A stretch of DNA of 9,116 bases, taken from NCBI GenBank assembly GCA_905215425.1, contig CAJMQD010000022.1:1-9116 (forward strand). The letters are read 5' to 3'. Below, piece by piece: positions 1 to 6,780 of this stretch. The stretch is from an uncultured bacterium (GTDB lineage Bacteria > Bacillota > Clostridia > Oscillospirales > Oscillospiraceae). The translations under genes were made by a program, and so were the position numbers. The notes under the pieces were generated by a model, which saw only the letters and a list, made by a program, of their open reading frames with translations, was not told where the DNA came from and did not search any database. Numbering within the stretch: position 1 is the stretch's first letter; the number at the start of each line of letters is the position of its first letter.

Positions 1-255
1 CGTCAGGATTTATCCATGCGGGTTATTTGTTATTCCCCATCAGAAATTGAAGTTTTTTCTGGCGCAATTCAAAACTGCACCAATATTTCAGAAGAAGAAA
101 AATTCCGTCATGCAGAAGAAGCAAGAAATGTAGCCGATGGCAACACCTGTCCCTTTTGTGGACAGCCGCTGATACTACGCCACGGACGCTATGGTGATTT
201 TATTGGATGTAGCGCCTATACAAAATGTAAGTTAACTCGAAAGAGGTATTATTAA
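1..255 (+). CDS. C-terminal fragment of a topoisomerase-type zinc-finger protein, possibly NERD-domain nuclease-like
   Basis: The reading frame is open from the first base and stops with TAA at 253-255, so this is most likely the last 84 codons of a larger gene. An internal ATG at 16 would give 79 residues, but no good ribosome binding site is visible before it. The C-terminal 37 residues form a C4 zinc-finger module: a CPFCG knuckle, the linker LILRHGRYGDFIGCS, and a second cysteine pair around GCSAYTKC. This fold ends topoisomerase I and also many NERD-domain proteins. The preceding charged helix-like stretch (EEEKFRHAEEA) resembles the spacer before the finger in NERD proteins, so I favour that family, but the diagnostic domain is outside the window. 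A topoisomerase tail or a DNA-binding accessory protein are alternatives. Base composition is about 41% GC by hand count, against well over 60% in the next genes, which suggests a different origin. Confidence 0.6.
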   Translation, partial: RQDLSMRVICYSPSEIEVFSGAIQNCTNISEEEKFRHAEEARNVADGNTCPFCGQPLILRHGRYGDFIGCSAYTKCKLTRKRYY

Positions 256-257
256 CT

Positions 258-707
258 ATGGAATTAAAGATAAAAGCTCTCTCCCCCAAAATCGGCCATG
301 AGATCCCCGCCCCCTTCTACGCCAGCACTGGGGCGGCGGCCATGGACCTCCACGCCTGCCTGGATGAGCCCCTGGCCATCCCCGCCGGACAGCGGCGGTC
401 TGTGCCCACCGGCCTGGCCATCGCCCTGCCCTCCGCCGACTATGTGGCCCTGGTGTATGCCCGCAGCGGCCTTGGCATCAAACACGGCATCGCCCCCGCA
501 AACTGCGTGGGGGTTATCGACAGCGACTACCGGGGGGAATTGCTGGTGGGGCTGCAAAACTCCAGCGACCAGGAGTATGTGATCCAGCCCGGCGACCGCA
601 TCGCCCAGTTGATGGTGGCCCCGGTGATTCAGGCCAAGGTCACTATGGTGGATGAGTTGGACGAGACCGCCCGGGGCGCCGGCGGCTTTGGCTCCACAGG
701 AAAATAA
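258..707 (+). CDS. dut: Deoxyuridine 5'-triphosphate nucleotidohydrolase (dUTPase)
   Basis: The product hydrolyses dUTP to dUMP and pyrophosphate, keeping uracil out of DNA and supplying dUMP for dTMP synthesis; the enzyme is a cytosolic homotrimer. All five trimeric-dUTPase motifs are present in order in the 149 residues: motif 1 around 24-33 (AAMDLHA), motif 2 at 69-78 (RSGLGIKHGI), motif 3 at 85-93 (GVIDSDYRG, with the uracil-pocket Tyr91 and catalytic-type Asp88), motif 4 at 112-118 (GDRIAQL) and the flexible C-terminal motif 5 at 139-148 (RGAGGFGSTG). Length is normal and nothing is broken. The ATG lies only 2 nt after the stop of the preceding AT-rich gene; the nearest Shine-Dalgarno-like sequence is AAGAGG at 241-246, 11 nt upstream and inside that gene. 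The first codons are still AT-rich and the composition jumps near 285. It is likely the first member of the collinear run that continues to mrp. Motif order resembles proteobacterial-type Dut. Confidence 0.96.
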   Translation: MELKIKALSPKIGHEIPAPFYASTGAAAMDLHACLDEPLAIPAGQRRSVPTGLAIALPSADYVALVYARSGLGIKHGIAPANCVGVIDSDYRGELLVGLQNSSDQEYVIQPGDRIAQLMVAPVIQAKVTMVDELDETARGAGGFGSTGK

Positions 708-722
708 AGGAGGGGGACAGCT

Positions 723-1553
723 ATGTTCCATCTGTTCGGAAAAAAGAAAGAGGAGGCCCCCGCGCCGAAGCCTGAAAAGAGAGAGCCCGCTCCTCTGCCC
801 TGCGGCTTCAATGGGGAGGAGGTGCCTGTGTTGGCCATCACCGGCCCCGGCGGCTTTGCGGACCGGGAGGACGACTGCGGTCAGGCCTACTCCGCGCTGG
901 AGCTTACTGCGTGGATGGAGGAGGACGGCCAGGAGATCCATCAGGGCTCCTATGAACTGGCGGTGCCCAAGGACGAGGAGCTGCTGGAGTATTTGAAGCA
1001 GCATGTCCCCCGCGACTTCATCATCAAATTTACCGCCCGCCTGTCCCCCGGGGAGGACCGCCTGCTGCTGGTCAGCCTGCCTGCGCCGGGCTTCGACCCC
1101 GACCTGAAGACCATTCTCGATCAGCAGAAGGCGGAGGTCACCGCGGAGGTGGAGGGGCTTGGCACCTTTACGCTGAACCGCAGTACCAATTGGTTCCAGC
1201 TGGACGACGCACCCTGGACCGGGGAGAGCACGGTGCAGCTGGTGTTTGACCGGGGAACAGAGGAGGAGCAGACTGCCGCCCAAGACACCGCCCGGGCCAT
1301 CTGGGCCGATGTGGATGGCTGGGACGACCGCCTGCGGACCTATGGGGCGCAGCAGCTGCCCCTGGACGGCGAGGATGTACAGGAGCTGTCCCGGGAGGAA
1401 CTGGCCCAGCGGCTGGAGCTGGAGTCGCTCCAGGTGTGGCCCGACGGCCGCTTTGAGGCATGGCTCCACGACGGAAATTACGAGTGGGCCCAGTCTGTCC
1501 GCATCAATGGTACGGCGGAGGATGGTCCCACTGAGGTCCATTGGGAAGGTTGA
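723..1553 (+). CDS. DUF2262-like protein of unknown function
   Basis: This 276-residue protein has no known function. It begins with a basic then Pro/Glu/Lys-rich segment (residues 5-26), without a signal peptide or membrane span, so it is probably cytosolic. Residues about 145-275 follow the pattern I associate with DUF2262: a short strand pair LGTFTLNRSTNWF, a TWTG-like turn at 164-168 (PWTGE), a helix through a WD-containing segment (GWDDRLRTYGAQQL, 199-212), a SREELAQRLEL helix, then WPDGRFEAWLHDG and a closing VRINGTAEDGP strand. This assignment is from memory of the family pattern and needs a profile search. Residues 30-140 may be a second, divergent copy of a similar fold or a separate domain. 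A strong AAGGAGG at 707-713 lies 9 nt before the ATG and overlaps the dut stop codon, and the maf start is 5 nt beyond this stop, so co-transcription is very likely. Its position between dut and maf hints at a nucleotide-related role, but that is only context. Confidence 0.8.
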   Translation: MFHLFGKKKEEAPAPKPEKREPAPLPCGFNGEEVPVLAITGPGGFADREDDCGQAYSALELTAWMEEDGQEIHQGSYELAVPKDEELLEYLKQHVPRDFIIKFTARLSPGEDRLLLVSLPAPGFDPDLKTILDQQKAEVTAEVEGLGTFTLNRSTNWFQLDDAPWTGESTVQLVFDRGTEEEQTAAQDTARAIWADVDGWDDRLRTYGAQQLPLDGEDVQELSREELAQRLELESLQVWPDGRFEAWLHDGNYEWAQSVRINGTAEDGPTEVHWEG

Positions 1554-1558
1554 AGCGT

Positions 1559-2137
1559 ATGACAGTGATTCTTGCGTCCCAGTCCCCCCGGCGGCGGCAG
1601 CTGCTGGGGCAGATGGGCTTTACTGATTTTAAGATCTGCCCTGCCCGCGGGGAGGAGGTGGCCGCCCCCGGCCTGACCCCCGCCCAGCTGGTAGAAGCCC
1701 TGTCCAGCCAGAAGGCGGCAGAGGTGGCCGCCGCAGCGGAGGCTGACGCCCTGATCATTGCCGCGGATACTGTGGTGGCCGTGGACGGCCGGGTGTTGGG
1801 CAAGCCCCACAGCGAAGAGGAGGCGGCCGAAATGCTGCTGTCCCTGTCCGGACGGGAACACACGGTGTACACCGGCGTCACCCTGCGCCGGGGCAGTCAG
1901 ATCGTAACCCGGCATGAGGCCACTCAGGTCCGCTTCCGCTCCCTGACCAGGGAGGAGATCGACGCCTATGTGGCCACCGGGGAGCCGATGGACAAGGCGG
2001 GGGCCTACGGCATCCAGGAACGGGGCGCCCTGCTGGTGGAGGGCATCCAGGGGGACTACTTCAATGTGGTGGGACTGCCGGTGTGTTTGGTGGGCAAGCT
2101 GCTGGCCCGGTTTGGGGTGGACCCCTTTTTGATCTGA
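1559..2137 (+). CDS. maf: Maf nucleoside triphosphate pyrophosphatase (dTTP/UTP type)
   Basis: Maf proteins split nucleoside triphosphates, including modified pyrimidines, to monophosphate plus pyrophosphate in the cytosol, and are linked to septum formation in Bacillus. The 192 residues show the family signatures: the N-terminal loop ASQSPRRRQLL (6-16), a lysine at 52, the catalytic block ADTVVAVDGRVLGKP (69-83) with the metal-site Asp70 and Lys82, and the C-terminal block from KAGAYGIQERG (146-156) to GDYFNVVGLP (165-174). The combination Arg11-12, Lys52 and Gln153 fits the YhdE-like dTTP/UTPase subgroup rather than the YceF one. I chose the ATG at 1559, since GGGAAGG at 1543-1549 lies 9 nt upstream and the next residues are the conserved strand TVILASQSP. 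An upstream in-frame TTG at 1541 would add six residues and overlap the previous gene. Placement before mreC matches the conserved maf-mre arrangement of Firmicutes, although mreB is not between them. Confidence 0.95.
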   Translation: MTVILASQSPRRRQLLGQMGFTDFKICPARGEEVAAPGLTPAQLVEALSSQKAAEVAAAAEADALIIAADTVVAVDGRVLGKPHSEEEAAEMLLSLSGREHTVYTGVTLRRGSQIVTRHEATQVRFRSLTREEIDAYVATGEPMDKAGAYGIQERGALLVEGIQGDYFNVVGLPVCLVGKLLARFGVDPFLI

Positions 2138-2156
2138 CCTGCAAGGAGGATGAGCG

Positions 2157-2999
2157 GTGAAAGACTTCTTTCATAAAAACGGCGTTCTGCTGTTGGTCAT
2201 AGCCCTGCTTCTGTCCCTGTTGGTGGGGATCTCCTCCGCCCTGATGGGGGGGACGGCGGACCCCTTGTCCAACGCAGCCACCACCATCACCGCCCCGGTG
2301 CGCAGTCTGGTCTCCAACGTGCTGGATTGGGCGGAGGGGGTCTATAACTATGTCTTTCGATATGAGGAGCTGAATACCGAGCTGGATACCCTTCGCAAGC
2401 AGGTGGCCGATCTCGAGGCACAGCTCCGGGAGAGCGGCGAGGCTGCCCGGGAAAACCAGCAGCTGCGCCAGCTGCTGCGGCTTCAGGAAAAGCATCAGGA
2501 TTTTGTGTTCGAGTCCGCCCGGGTCACGCAGCGCTCCACCACCAACTGGGAGTCCACTTTCACCCTGAGCAAGGGCAGCTCCGCCGGAGTTCAGACGGGC
2601 AACTGCGTGATTTCCGAAACCGGCGCCCTGGTGGGTGTGGTGGAGGAGGTGGGGCTGAACTACTGCCGGGTGTCCACTGTGATCAATACCGACATTGAGA
2701 TGGGCGGTATCTGTGTGCGTACCGACTGTGCGGGAATTTTGGAGGGGGACTTCGCACTGATGTCCCAGGGCCGCCTGAAGCTGTCCTACCTCCCTGACGA
2801 CGCCCAACTGCGCCCGGGGGACCAGATCCTCACATCGGGACAGGGGGATATCTATCCCCCGGATCTGGTGGTGGGCCGGGTAGAGGAGCTGCGCTCTGAC
2901 CCCTCCGGGATGATGCGCTACGCTGTGCTGAAGCCCCAGGCCCGGCTGGATTCCCTGGTCGAGGTATTTATCATCAAAGAATTTGACGTTGTGGAGTGA
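2157..2999 (+). CDS. mreC: Rod shape-determining protein MreC
   Basis: MreC is a bitopic membrane protein of the elongasome; its extracytoplasmic part binds and activates PBP2 during lateral wall synthesis. The 280-residue product has a short cytoplasmic start (MKDFFHKNG), one membrane span at about 9-29, a coiled coil at about 69-112 (EELNTELDTLRKQVADLEAQL and onward), and then the double beta-barrel domain at about 119-276, with the typical core KGSSAGVQTGNCVI (139-152), GALVGVVEEVG, a PGDQILTSG turn and GRVEEL. Length matches Bacillus MreC (about 290). Translation starts at GTG, with an AAGGAGG 6 nt upstream; an ATG at 2149 inside that site is in another frame. The gap to maf is 19 nt and to mreD 27 nt, so one transcript is expected. 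Confidence 0.95.
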   Translation: MKDFFHKNGVLLLVIALLLSLLVGISSALMGGTADPLSNAATTITAPVRSLVSNVLDWAEGVYNYVFRYEELNTELDTLRKQVADLEAQLRESGEAARENQQLRQLLRLQEKHQDFVFESARVTQRSTTNWESTFTLSKGSSAGVQTGNCVISETGALVGVVEEVGLNYCRVSTVINTDIEMGGICVRTDCAGILEGDFALMSQGRLKLSYLPDDAQLRPGDQILTSGQGDIYPPDLVVGRVEELRSDPSGMMRYAVLKPQARLDSLVEVFIIKEFDVVE

Positions 3000-3026
3000 T
3001 CGCCCCACAGGAAAGGAGGGACCTCG

Positions 3027-3539
3027 GTGACCCGACGGGACCAACTGTTCAAATGGGCGGTGTACGCCCTGGGTCTGCTGCCTGTCTGGGTGCTGGACGC
3101 CTTTGTGCTGTCCCGGTATCCGCTGTTTGGGGTTACTCCCATTCTGCTGCCTGTGGCGGCGGCGGCCGTGGCGGTGCTGGAAGGCACCGCGGGCGGTGCG
3201 GGATTCGGCCTGTGGATCGGGCTGATCTGGGCCCTCTCCTATCCCGGTGTTCCGGCCGCTATGATCTTTTTGCTTACGCTGGCGGGATTTTTTACCGGGA
3301 CGCTGTCCCAGTATGTGCTGCGCAGCTCCTTTGCGGGCTGTATTGTGTGCGCTGCTGCCTGTCTGGCGCTGCTGGAGCTGTTTCAAGTTATCAGCGGCGT
3401 GATTATTCAATTGGGGCCTTTGCCTGCGCTGCTGTCCACTGCCCTTCGGGAGTGGCTGCTCTCTCTGTGCTGGACACCGCTGATCTATCTGATTTTCTAT
3501 CGGATCTACTGCCGGGTAGGCGGGCAGAAACTGGCATGA
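3027..3539 (+). CDS. mreD: Rod shape-determining protein MreD
   Basis: MreD is the small polytopic membrane partner of MreC and PBP2 in the elongasome. The 170-residue product is almost entirely hydrophobic, with about six probable spans (roughly 10-28, 34-51, 56-70, 77-97, 104-124 and 142-161) and a short basic N-terminus (MTRRDQLFK). MreD is poorly conserved in sequence, so the call rests on length, topology and its position directly between mreC and a PBP2 gene. The segment PLFGVTPILLPVAAAAVAVLEG followed by a glycine-rich turn fits the family pattern. The start is GTG at 3027, preceded by AGGAGG at 3014-3019 with a 7-nt gap. An overlapping open frame at 2996-3550 is rich in Cys, Gly and Arg and is a shadow. 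Confidence 0.88.
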   Translation: MTRRDQLFKWAVYALGLLPVWVLDAFVLSRYPLFGVTPILLPVAAAAVAVLEGTAGGAGFGLWIGLIWALSYPGVPAAMIFLLTLAGFFTGTLSQYVLRSSFAGCIVCAAACLALLELFQVISGVIIQLGPLPALLSTALREWLLSLCWTPLIYLIFYRIYCRVGGQKLA

Positions 3540-3549
3540 TTTTTCGTTG

Positions 3550-3556
3550 AAAGGAG
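3550..3556 (+). promoter_or_regulatory. Shine-Dalgarno sequence abutting the only ATG of mrdA
   Basis: AAAGGAG is directly followed by the ATG at 3557 with no spacer. The same 12-mer AAAGGAGATGTT stands before mrp (5948-5959), where a better-spaced ATG follows. Here the codon at the equivalent place (3566) is TTA. The element is clearly a ribosome binding site, but its geometry makes the start uncertain. Confidence 0.8.
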
Positions 3557-5884
3557 ATGTTCCCCTTAAACAGACGACAATTTTACCGCCGGGTAGGCAT
3601 TCTCTGTGGTGCGATGGCTGTGGTCTTGCTGGTTCTGGGGAGCACGCTGTATAACATCCAGAAGGTCAACGGCGACTACTATTACGAAAAGTCCCAGACC
3701 CGCATTGCGGAGACGGAGACGGTGGAGTCCGCCCGGGGCAACATATTGGACAGCTCTGGACGCACGCTGGTCTCTAACCGCACCATTTATCAGGTGACCT
3801 TGAATACCTCTCTCATGGGGAAAGATACAGAGCGCAACGCTACGATCCTCTCCCTGATCCGACTGGCGCAGGACAGCGGGGTGGAGTGGAATGACACCCT
3901 TCCGATCACCACGGAGGCGCCCTTCTCTTTTACAACTGATCACCCTTACACCACCACCTCCACCGATCAGGACGGCGTTACCACCGTCTCGCTTACCAGA
4001 CTGGGGAAGCTGGCGGTGAAAATGAAGTGGATCCAGGACCCCACAAAGGAGCATACGGCCAAGTCCTCTCAGACTTCCACGCAGAAGCTGGGCCTTATCG
4101 ACCGGGCCCTTGTGGCCATCGGGCTGAAAAAGCTGCCCCAGGAGCCGGAACAGACCCCTGAACCGGAACAGCCCGCTGCGCTGCCCACGGCGGAGGAGCT
4201 GCTGGGCCTGATGTGTACCAGCTTTTCCATCCGCGGGGAGGGAGCGGTGGACAGCAAAAATACCGCCGAGGGGACGACAGTCCCAACGCTGAATATCGGC
4301 GATCTGGCTCCGGCGGATGCCCGGGCCCTGGCCGGCGTGCTGTATGAGGTCTACCTCCGCAGCCGGGACATCTATTGGGAGCAATATGTCTTTGCCAAGG
4401 ATGTGGATATCAGCTTCATTGCTCAGGTGAAGGAACACGCTCTGTCCGGAGTGAGTATTGACCCGGTGAGCATCCGACAGTATAATACTCAGGTAGCCGC
4501 CCATCTTATGGGACAGGTGGGTCCCATTTACCGGAAGGAATGGAGCGCTTACAAAGACCTGGGGTATAACATGAACGACACCGTGGGCAAATTCGGGGTG
4601 GAGTCCGCCTTCGAGTCGTGGCTGCGGGGCACCCCCGGCGAGCGCACCGTCGAGCGCAACGGAAAGGGCAAGGTGGTAAACTCCCAGTGGATCACCGAGC
4701 CGGAGCCCGGGGGCGACGTGGTGCTCACCATCGACGAGGACTTGCAGGCCATGGCGGAAAAAACGCTGGCCAAGCACCTGCCCCAGCTGAAGAGTAAAGA
4801 GGTAGAGGGCGCCGCCTGTGTCATTCTGGACGTAAACGATGCGGGCATCAAGGCCAGCGCATCCTACCCCACCTTCGACCTGTCCCAGTACTACTCCAAC
4901 TACAACGAATACCTGGCCGACCCCCTGAGGCCCCTGTTCAACCGGGCGCTCCAGGGCCTGTACGCCCCGGGTTCTACCTTCAAGATGATCACCGGCATCG
5001 CCGGATTGGAGGAGGGCATTATTACGCCCTATACCCAGATCAAGGACGAGGGGCGGTATACCTATTACACCAAGAACGGCCCCCTGTGCTGGATCTACCG
5101 CCAGTATGGCCGCACCCACGGATATGAGACCGTGAGCAAGGCCATTACGGACTCCTGCAACTACTTCTTCTACGACGTAGGCCGCCAGTTGGGCATTGAC
5201 CGCCTGCGGGACTATGCCAGCCGATTCGGCCTGGGCCAGAAGACCGGCCTGGAACTGTATGAGGAGGCGGGCATCTTGGCCGGCCCGGACTATACGGAGG
5301 CCATGGGGGGCACCTGGTATGAGGGTAATGTCCTGTCTGTGGCCATCGGCCAGGAGAGCACCCAGGTCACGCCCATCCAGCTGGCCAACTATATCGCCAC
5401 CCTGGTCAACGGCGGCACCCGGTATGCCACCCATCTGCTGAAAGAGGTACGGGACAGCGCCAGCGGTGAAGTGATCTATACCCACGAGCCGGAGATCCTC
5501 AGCACGGTGGAGATCGACCCCACAAATCTGGATGCGGTGAAGAAGGGCATGCTTGGCCTGACCACCGGCGATGGCTCTGCGGCCCGGTACTTTAAGAATG
5601 TGGGCGTTCAGGTAGGCGCCAAGACAGGCTCCGCTCAGATCAGCGCCCAGAGCGAGTCCAACGCCGTGTTCGTCTGTTTTGCCCCCTATGACGACCCGCA
5701 GATCGCCATGGCCATTGTGGTGGAACACGGCGGCAGCGGATCTGAGCTGGGCGCCATCGCCGCGGAGATCATGCAGTACTACTTTGCCGACGAGGTCACG
5801 CAGCACTATATGCTCACCGGTGAGGAGCCGCCCGCCCAAGACACCCAGACCGGAGCCCCTGAAGAAGCGGCTCCCGAGGGCTGA
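3557..5884 (+). CDS. mrdA: Penicillin-binding protein 2, class B peptidoglycan transpeptidase
   Basis: This is the elongasome transpeptidase that cross-links peptidoglycan outside the membrane, working with RodA and MreCD. The protein (775 residues from the 3557 ATG) has a basic start, a membrane anchor at about 13-31, the pedestal/dimer region with the conserved AAHLMGQVG (from about 314) and NDTVGKFGVESAFE (from about 340), and a full transpeptidase domain: SxxK nucleophile S473-T-F-K476, SxN at S533-C-N535 and KTG at 689-691, followed by an acidic, Pro/Glu-rich tail. It is longer than E. coli PBP2 (633), mostly because of about 100 extra residues near 155-255, including an EPEQ-type Pro/Glu linker at 196-210. 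Such extensions are frequent in clostridial PBP2s. An in-frame stop at 3548-3550 rules out a start before 3551; the next ATG (3614) would cut into the membrane anchor, so 3557 is kept despite poor spacing. SpoVD-type sporulation PBPs are the alternative, but the mre context favours PBP2. Confidence 0.93.
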   Translation: MFPLNRRQFYRRVGILCGAMAVVLLVLGSTLYNIQKVNGDYYYEKSQTRIAETETVESARGNILDSSGRTLVSNRTIYQVTLNTSLMGKDTERNATILSLIRLAQDSGVEWNDTLPITTEAPFSFTTDHPYTTTSTDQDGVTTVSLTRLGKLAVKMKWIQDPTKEHTAKSSQTSTQKLGLIDRALVAIGLKKLPQEPEQTPEPEQPAALPTAEELLGLMCTSFSIRGEGAVDSKNTAEGTTVPTLNIGDLAPADARALAGVLYEVYLRSRDIYWEQYVFAKDVDISFIAQVKEHALSGVSIDPVSIRQYNTQVAAHLMGQVGPIYRKEWSAYKDLGYNMNDTVGKFGVESAFESWLRGTPGERTVERNGKGKVVNSQWITEPEPGGDVVLTIDEDLQAMAEKTLAKHLPQLKSKEVEGAACVILDVNDAGIKASASYPTFDLSQYYSNYNEYLADPLRPLFNRALQGLYAPGSTFKMITGIAGLEEGIITPYTQIKDEGRYTYYTKNGPLCWIYRQYGRTHGYETVSKAITDSCNYFFYDVGRQLGIDRLRDYASRFGLGQKTGLELYEEAGILAGPDYTEAMGGTWYEGNVLSVAIGQESTQVTPIQLANYIATLVNGGTRYATHLLKEVRDSASGEVIYTHEPEILSTVEIDPTNLDAVKKGMLGLTTGDGSAARYFKNVGVQVGAKTGSAQISAQSESNAVFVCFAPYDDPQIAMAIVVEHGGSGSELGAIAAEIMQYYFADEVTQHYMLTGEEPPAQDTQTGAPEEAAPEG

Positions 5885-5892
5885 GGCTCTTG

Positions 5893-5918
5893 TTTTCCCC
5901 GCCCGATTTTCCCCGCCC
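5893..5918 (+). repeat. Two-copy 12-bp direct repeat in the mrdA-mrp gap
   Basis: TTTTCCCCGCCC occurs exactly at 5893-5904 and 5907-5918, separated by GA, giving a 14-bp period. It lies in the 79-bp gap between mrdA and mrp, the only sizeable gap in the operon. It could be a slippage duplication or a binding site; nothing else supports either. Confidence 0.7.
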
Positions 5919-5963
5919 TTGGATGGTACTGATTTCGTATTATAAACAAAGGAGATGTTTTAT

Positions 5964-6776
5964 ATGTCAGAAGAGTGCAGCCACGATTGCTCCAGCTGCG
6001 GAGCCGATTGCGGCTCCCGGGACCTGCGGGCCCCGGCCAACCCCAATTCCAACGTAAAGAAGGTCATCGCCGTAGTCAGCGGCAAGGGCGGCGTGGGCAA
6101 GAGCACCGTCACCTCCGGTCTGGCCGTGGCCATGGCGCGCCGGGGCAAGAAGGTGAGTATTCTGGACGCCGATATTACTGGCCCCTCCATCCCCACTGCC
6201 TTCAATATCCACGAGCAGGCCAACGGCGACGATGTTGGGGTGTACCCCGCGGTGTCCGCCGGAGGGATCAAGGTGATCTCCCTGAATATGTTCGTGGAGC
6301 ATGAGACCGACCCTGTTATCTGGCGGGGCCCGGTCATTGCTAACATGGTCAAGCAGTTCTGGACCGATGTGTCTTGGGGCGACGTAGATTACCTGTTTGT
6401 GGATATGCCCCCGGGAACCGGCGACGTACCCCTGACGGTGTTCCAGTCTCTGCCCATTGACGGCATCGTGGTGGTCACCTCCCCCCAGGAGCTGGTGTCC
6501 ATGATCGTTACCAAGGCGGTGAATATGGCCCACATGATGTCCATTCCCGTCCTGGGTCTGGTGGAGAATTACGGCTACTACCAGTGTCCCGACTGCGGCA
6601 AGCGCCACGCCATCTTCGGCGAGAGCCGCATTGAAGAGACTGCCGCAAAGCAGCATCTGCCCGTTCTGGCTCAGCTGCCCATCGACCCGGCGCTGGCCGC
6701 GGCGGTGGATGCCGGCAAGATCGAGCAGGCCGATCTCCATGATCTGGAGAAGGCAGCGGAAAAGCTGGACGTCTAA
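5964..6776 (+). CDS. mrp: Mrp/NBP35-type P-loop ATPase, Fe-S cluster carrier
   Basis: Mrp proteins are cytosolic dimers that bind a [4Fe-4S] cluster and pass it to target enzymes, using ATP. The 270 residues contain the deviant Walker A GKGGVGKS (40-47), the switch region [13 protein letters not shown], the motif DMPPGTGD, and near the C-terminus C208-P-D-C211, the CxxC pair that bridges a cluster between subunits. The N-terminus has a second cysteine cluster, C5-x3-C9-x2-C12-x3-C16, as in many Clostridia and in eukaryotic Nbp35, presumably a further Fe-S site. I start at the ATG at 5964, which has a 9-nt gap from AAAGGAG (5948-5954); the ATG at 5955 touches that site and would add only three residues (MFY). 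Mrp lies 79 nt after PBP2, a slot often held by minCD in related clusters, but the CxxC and PPGTGD features show it is Mrp and not MinD. It ends just before a strong terminator. Confidence 0.94.
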   Translation: MSEECSHDCSSCGADCGSRDLRAPANPNSNVKKVIAVVSGKGGVGKSTVTSGLAVAMARRGKKVSILDADITGPSIPTAFNIHEQANGDDVGVYPAVSAGGIKVISLNMFVEHETDPVIWRGPVIANMVKQFWTDVSWGDVDYLFVDMPPGTGDVPLTVFQSLPIDGIVVVTSPQELVSMIVTKAVNMAHMMSIPVLGLVENYGYYQCPDCGKRHAIFGESRIEETAAKQHLPVLAQLPIDPALAAAVDAGKIEQADLHDLEKAAEKLDV

Positions 6777-6780
6777 GCAA

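Noticed and set aside
203..231. Promoter inside the zinc-finger gene for dut (TTGGAT-N17-TGTAAG)
   Set aside because: Both boxes are weak, and AT-rich DNA gives such matches by chance.
264..1541. 425-codon minus-strand frame opposite dut and the DUF2262-like gene
   Set aside because: It spans two genes, lacks a ribosome binding site I can see and shows only low-complexity Gly/Leu/Gln-rich sequence.
2061..3410. 449-codon minus-strand frame opposite maf, mreC and mreD
   Set aside because: It is Gln/His-rich shadow sequence crossing three well-supported genes.
2996..3550. Plus-strand frame overlapping mreD
   Set aside because: Different frame from mreD, rich in Cys, Gly and Arg, no membrane pattern; mreD has the better ribosome binding site.
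3566..5839. 757-codon open frame on the minus strand opposite mrdA
   Set aside because: It is a shadow of GC-rich codon use: composition rich in His, Gly, Leu and Gln with no recognisable motif, while the plus strand encodes an intact PBP2 with all catalytic motifs.
5919..5946. Promoter before mrp (TTGGAT with TATAAA or TATTAT)
   Set aside because: The -35 matches only three of six, and the implied start would remove the mrp ribosome binding site.
5967..6740. 257-codon minus-strand frame opposite mrp
   Set aside because: His/Gly-rich shadow; the plus strand has clear Mrp motifs.
5964..6776. Calling this gene minD because of its position after the mre-PBP2 genes
   Set aside because: It lacks an obvious C-terminal amphipathic membrane helix and has the PPGTGD and CxxC signatures of Mrp.
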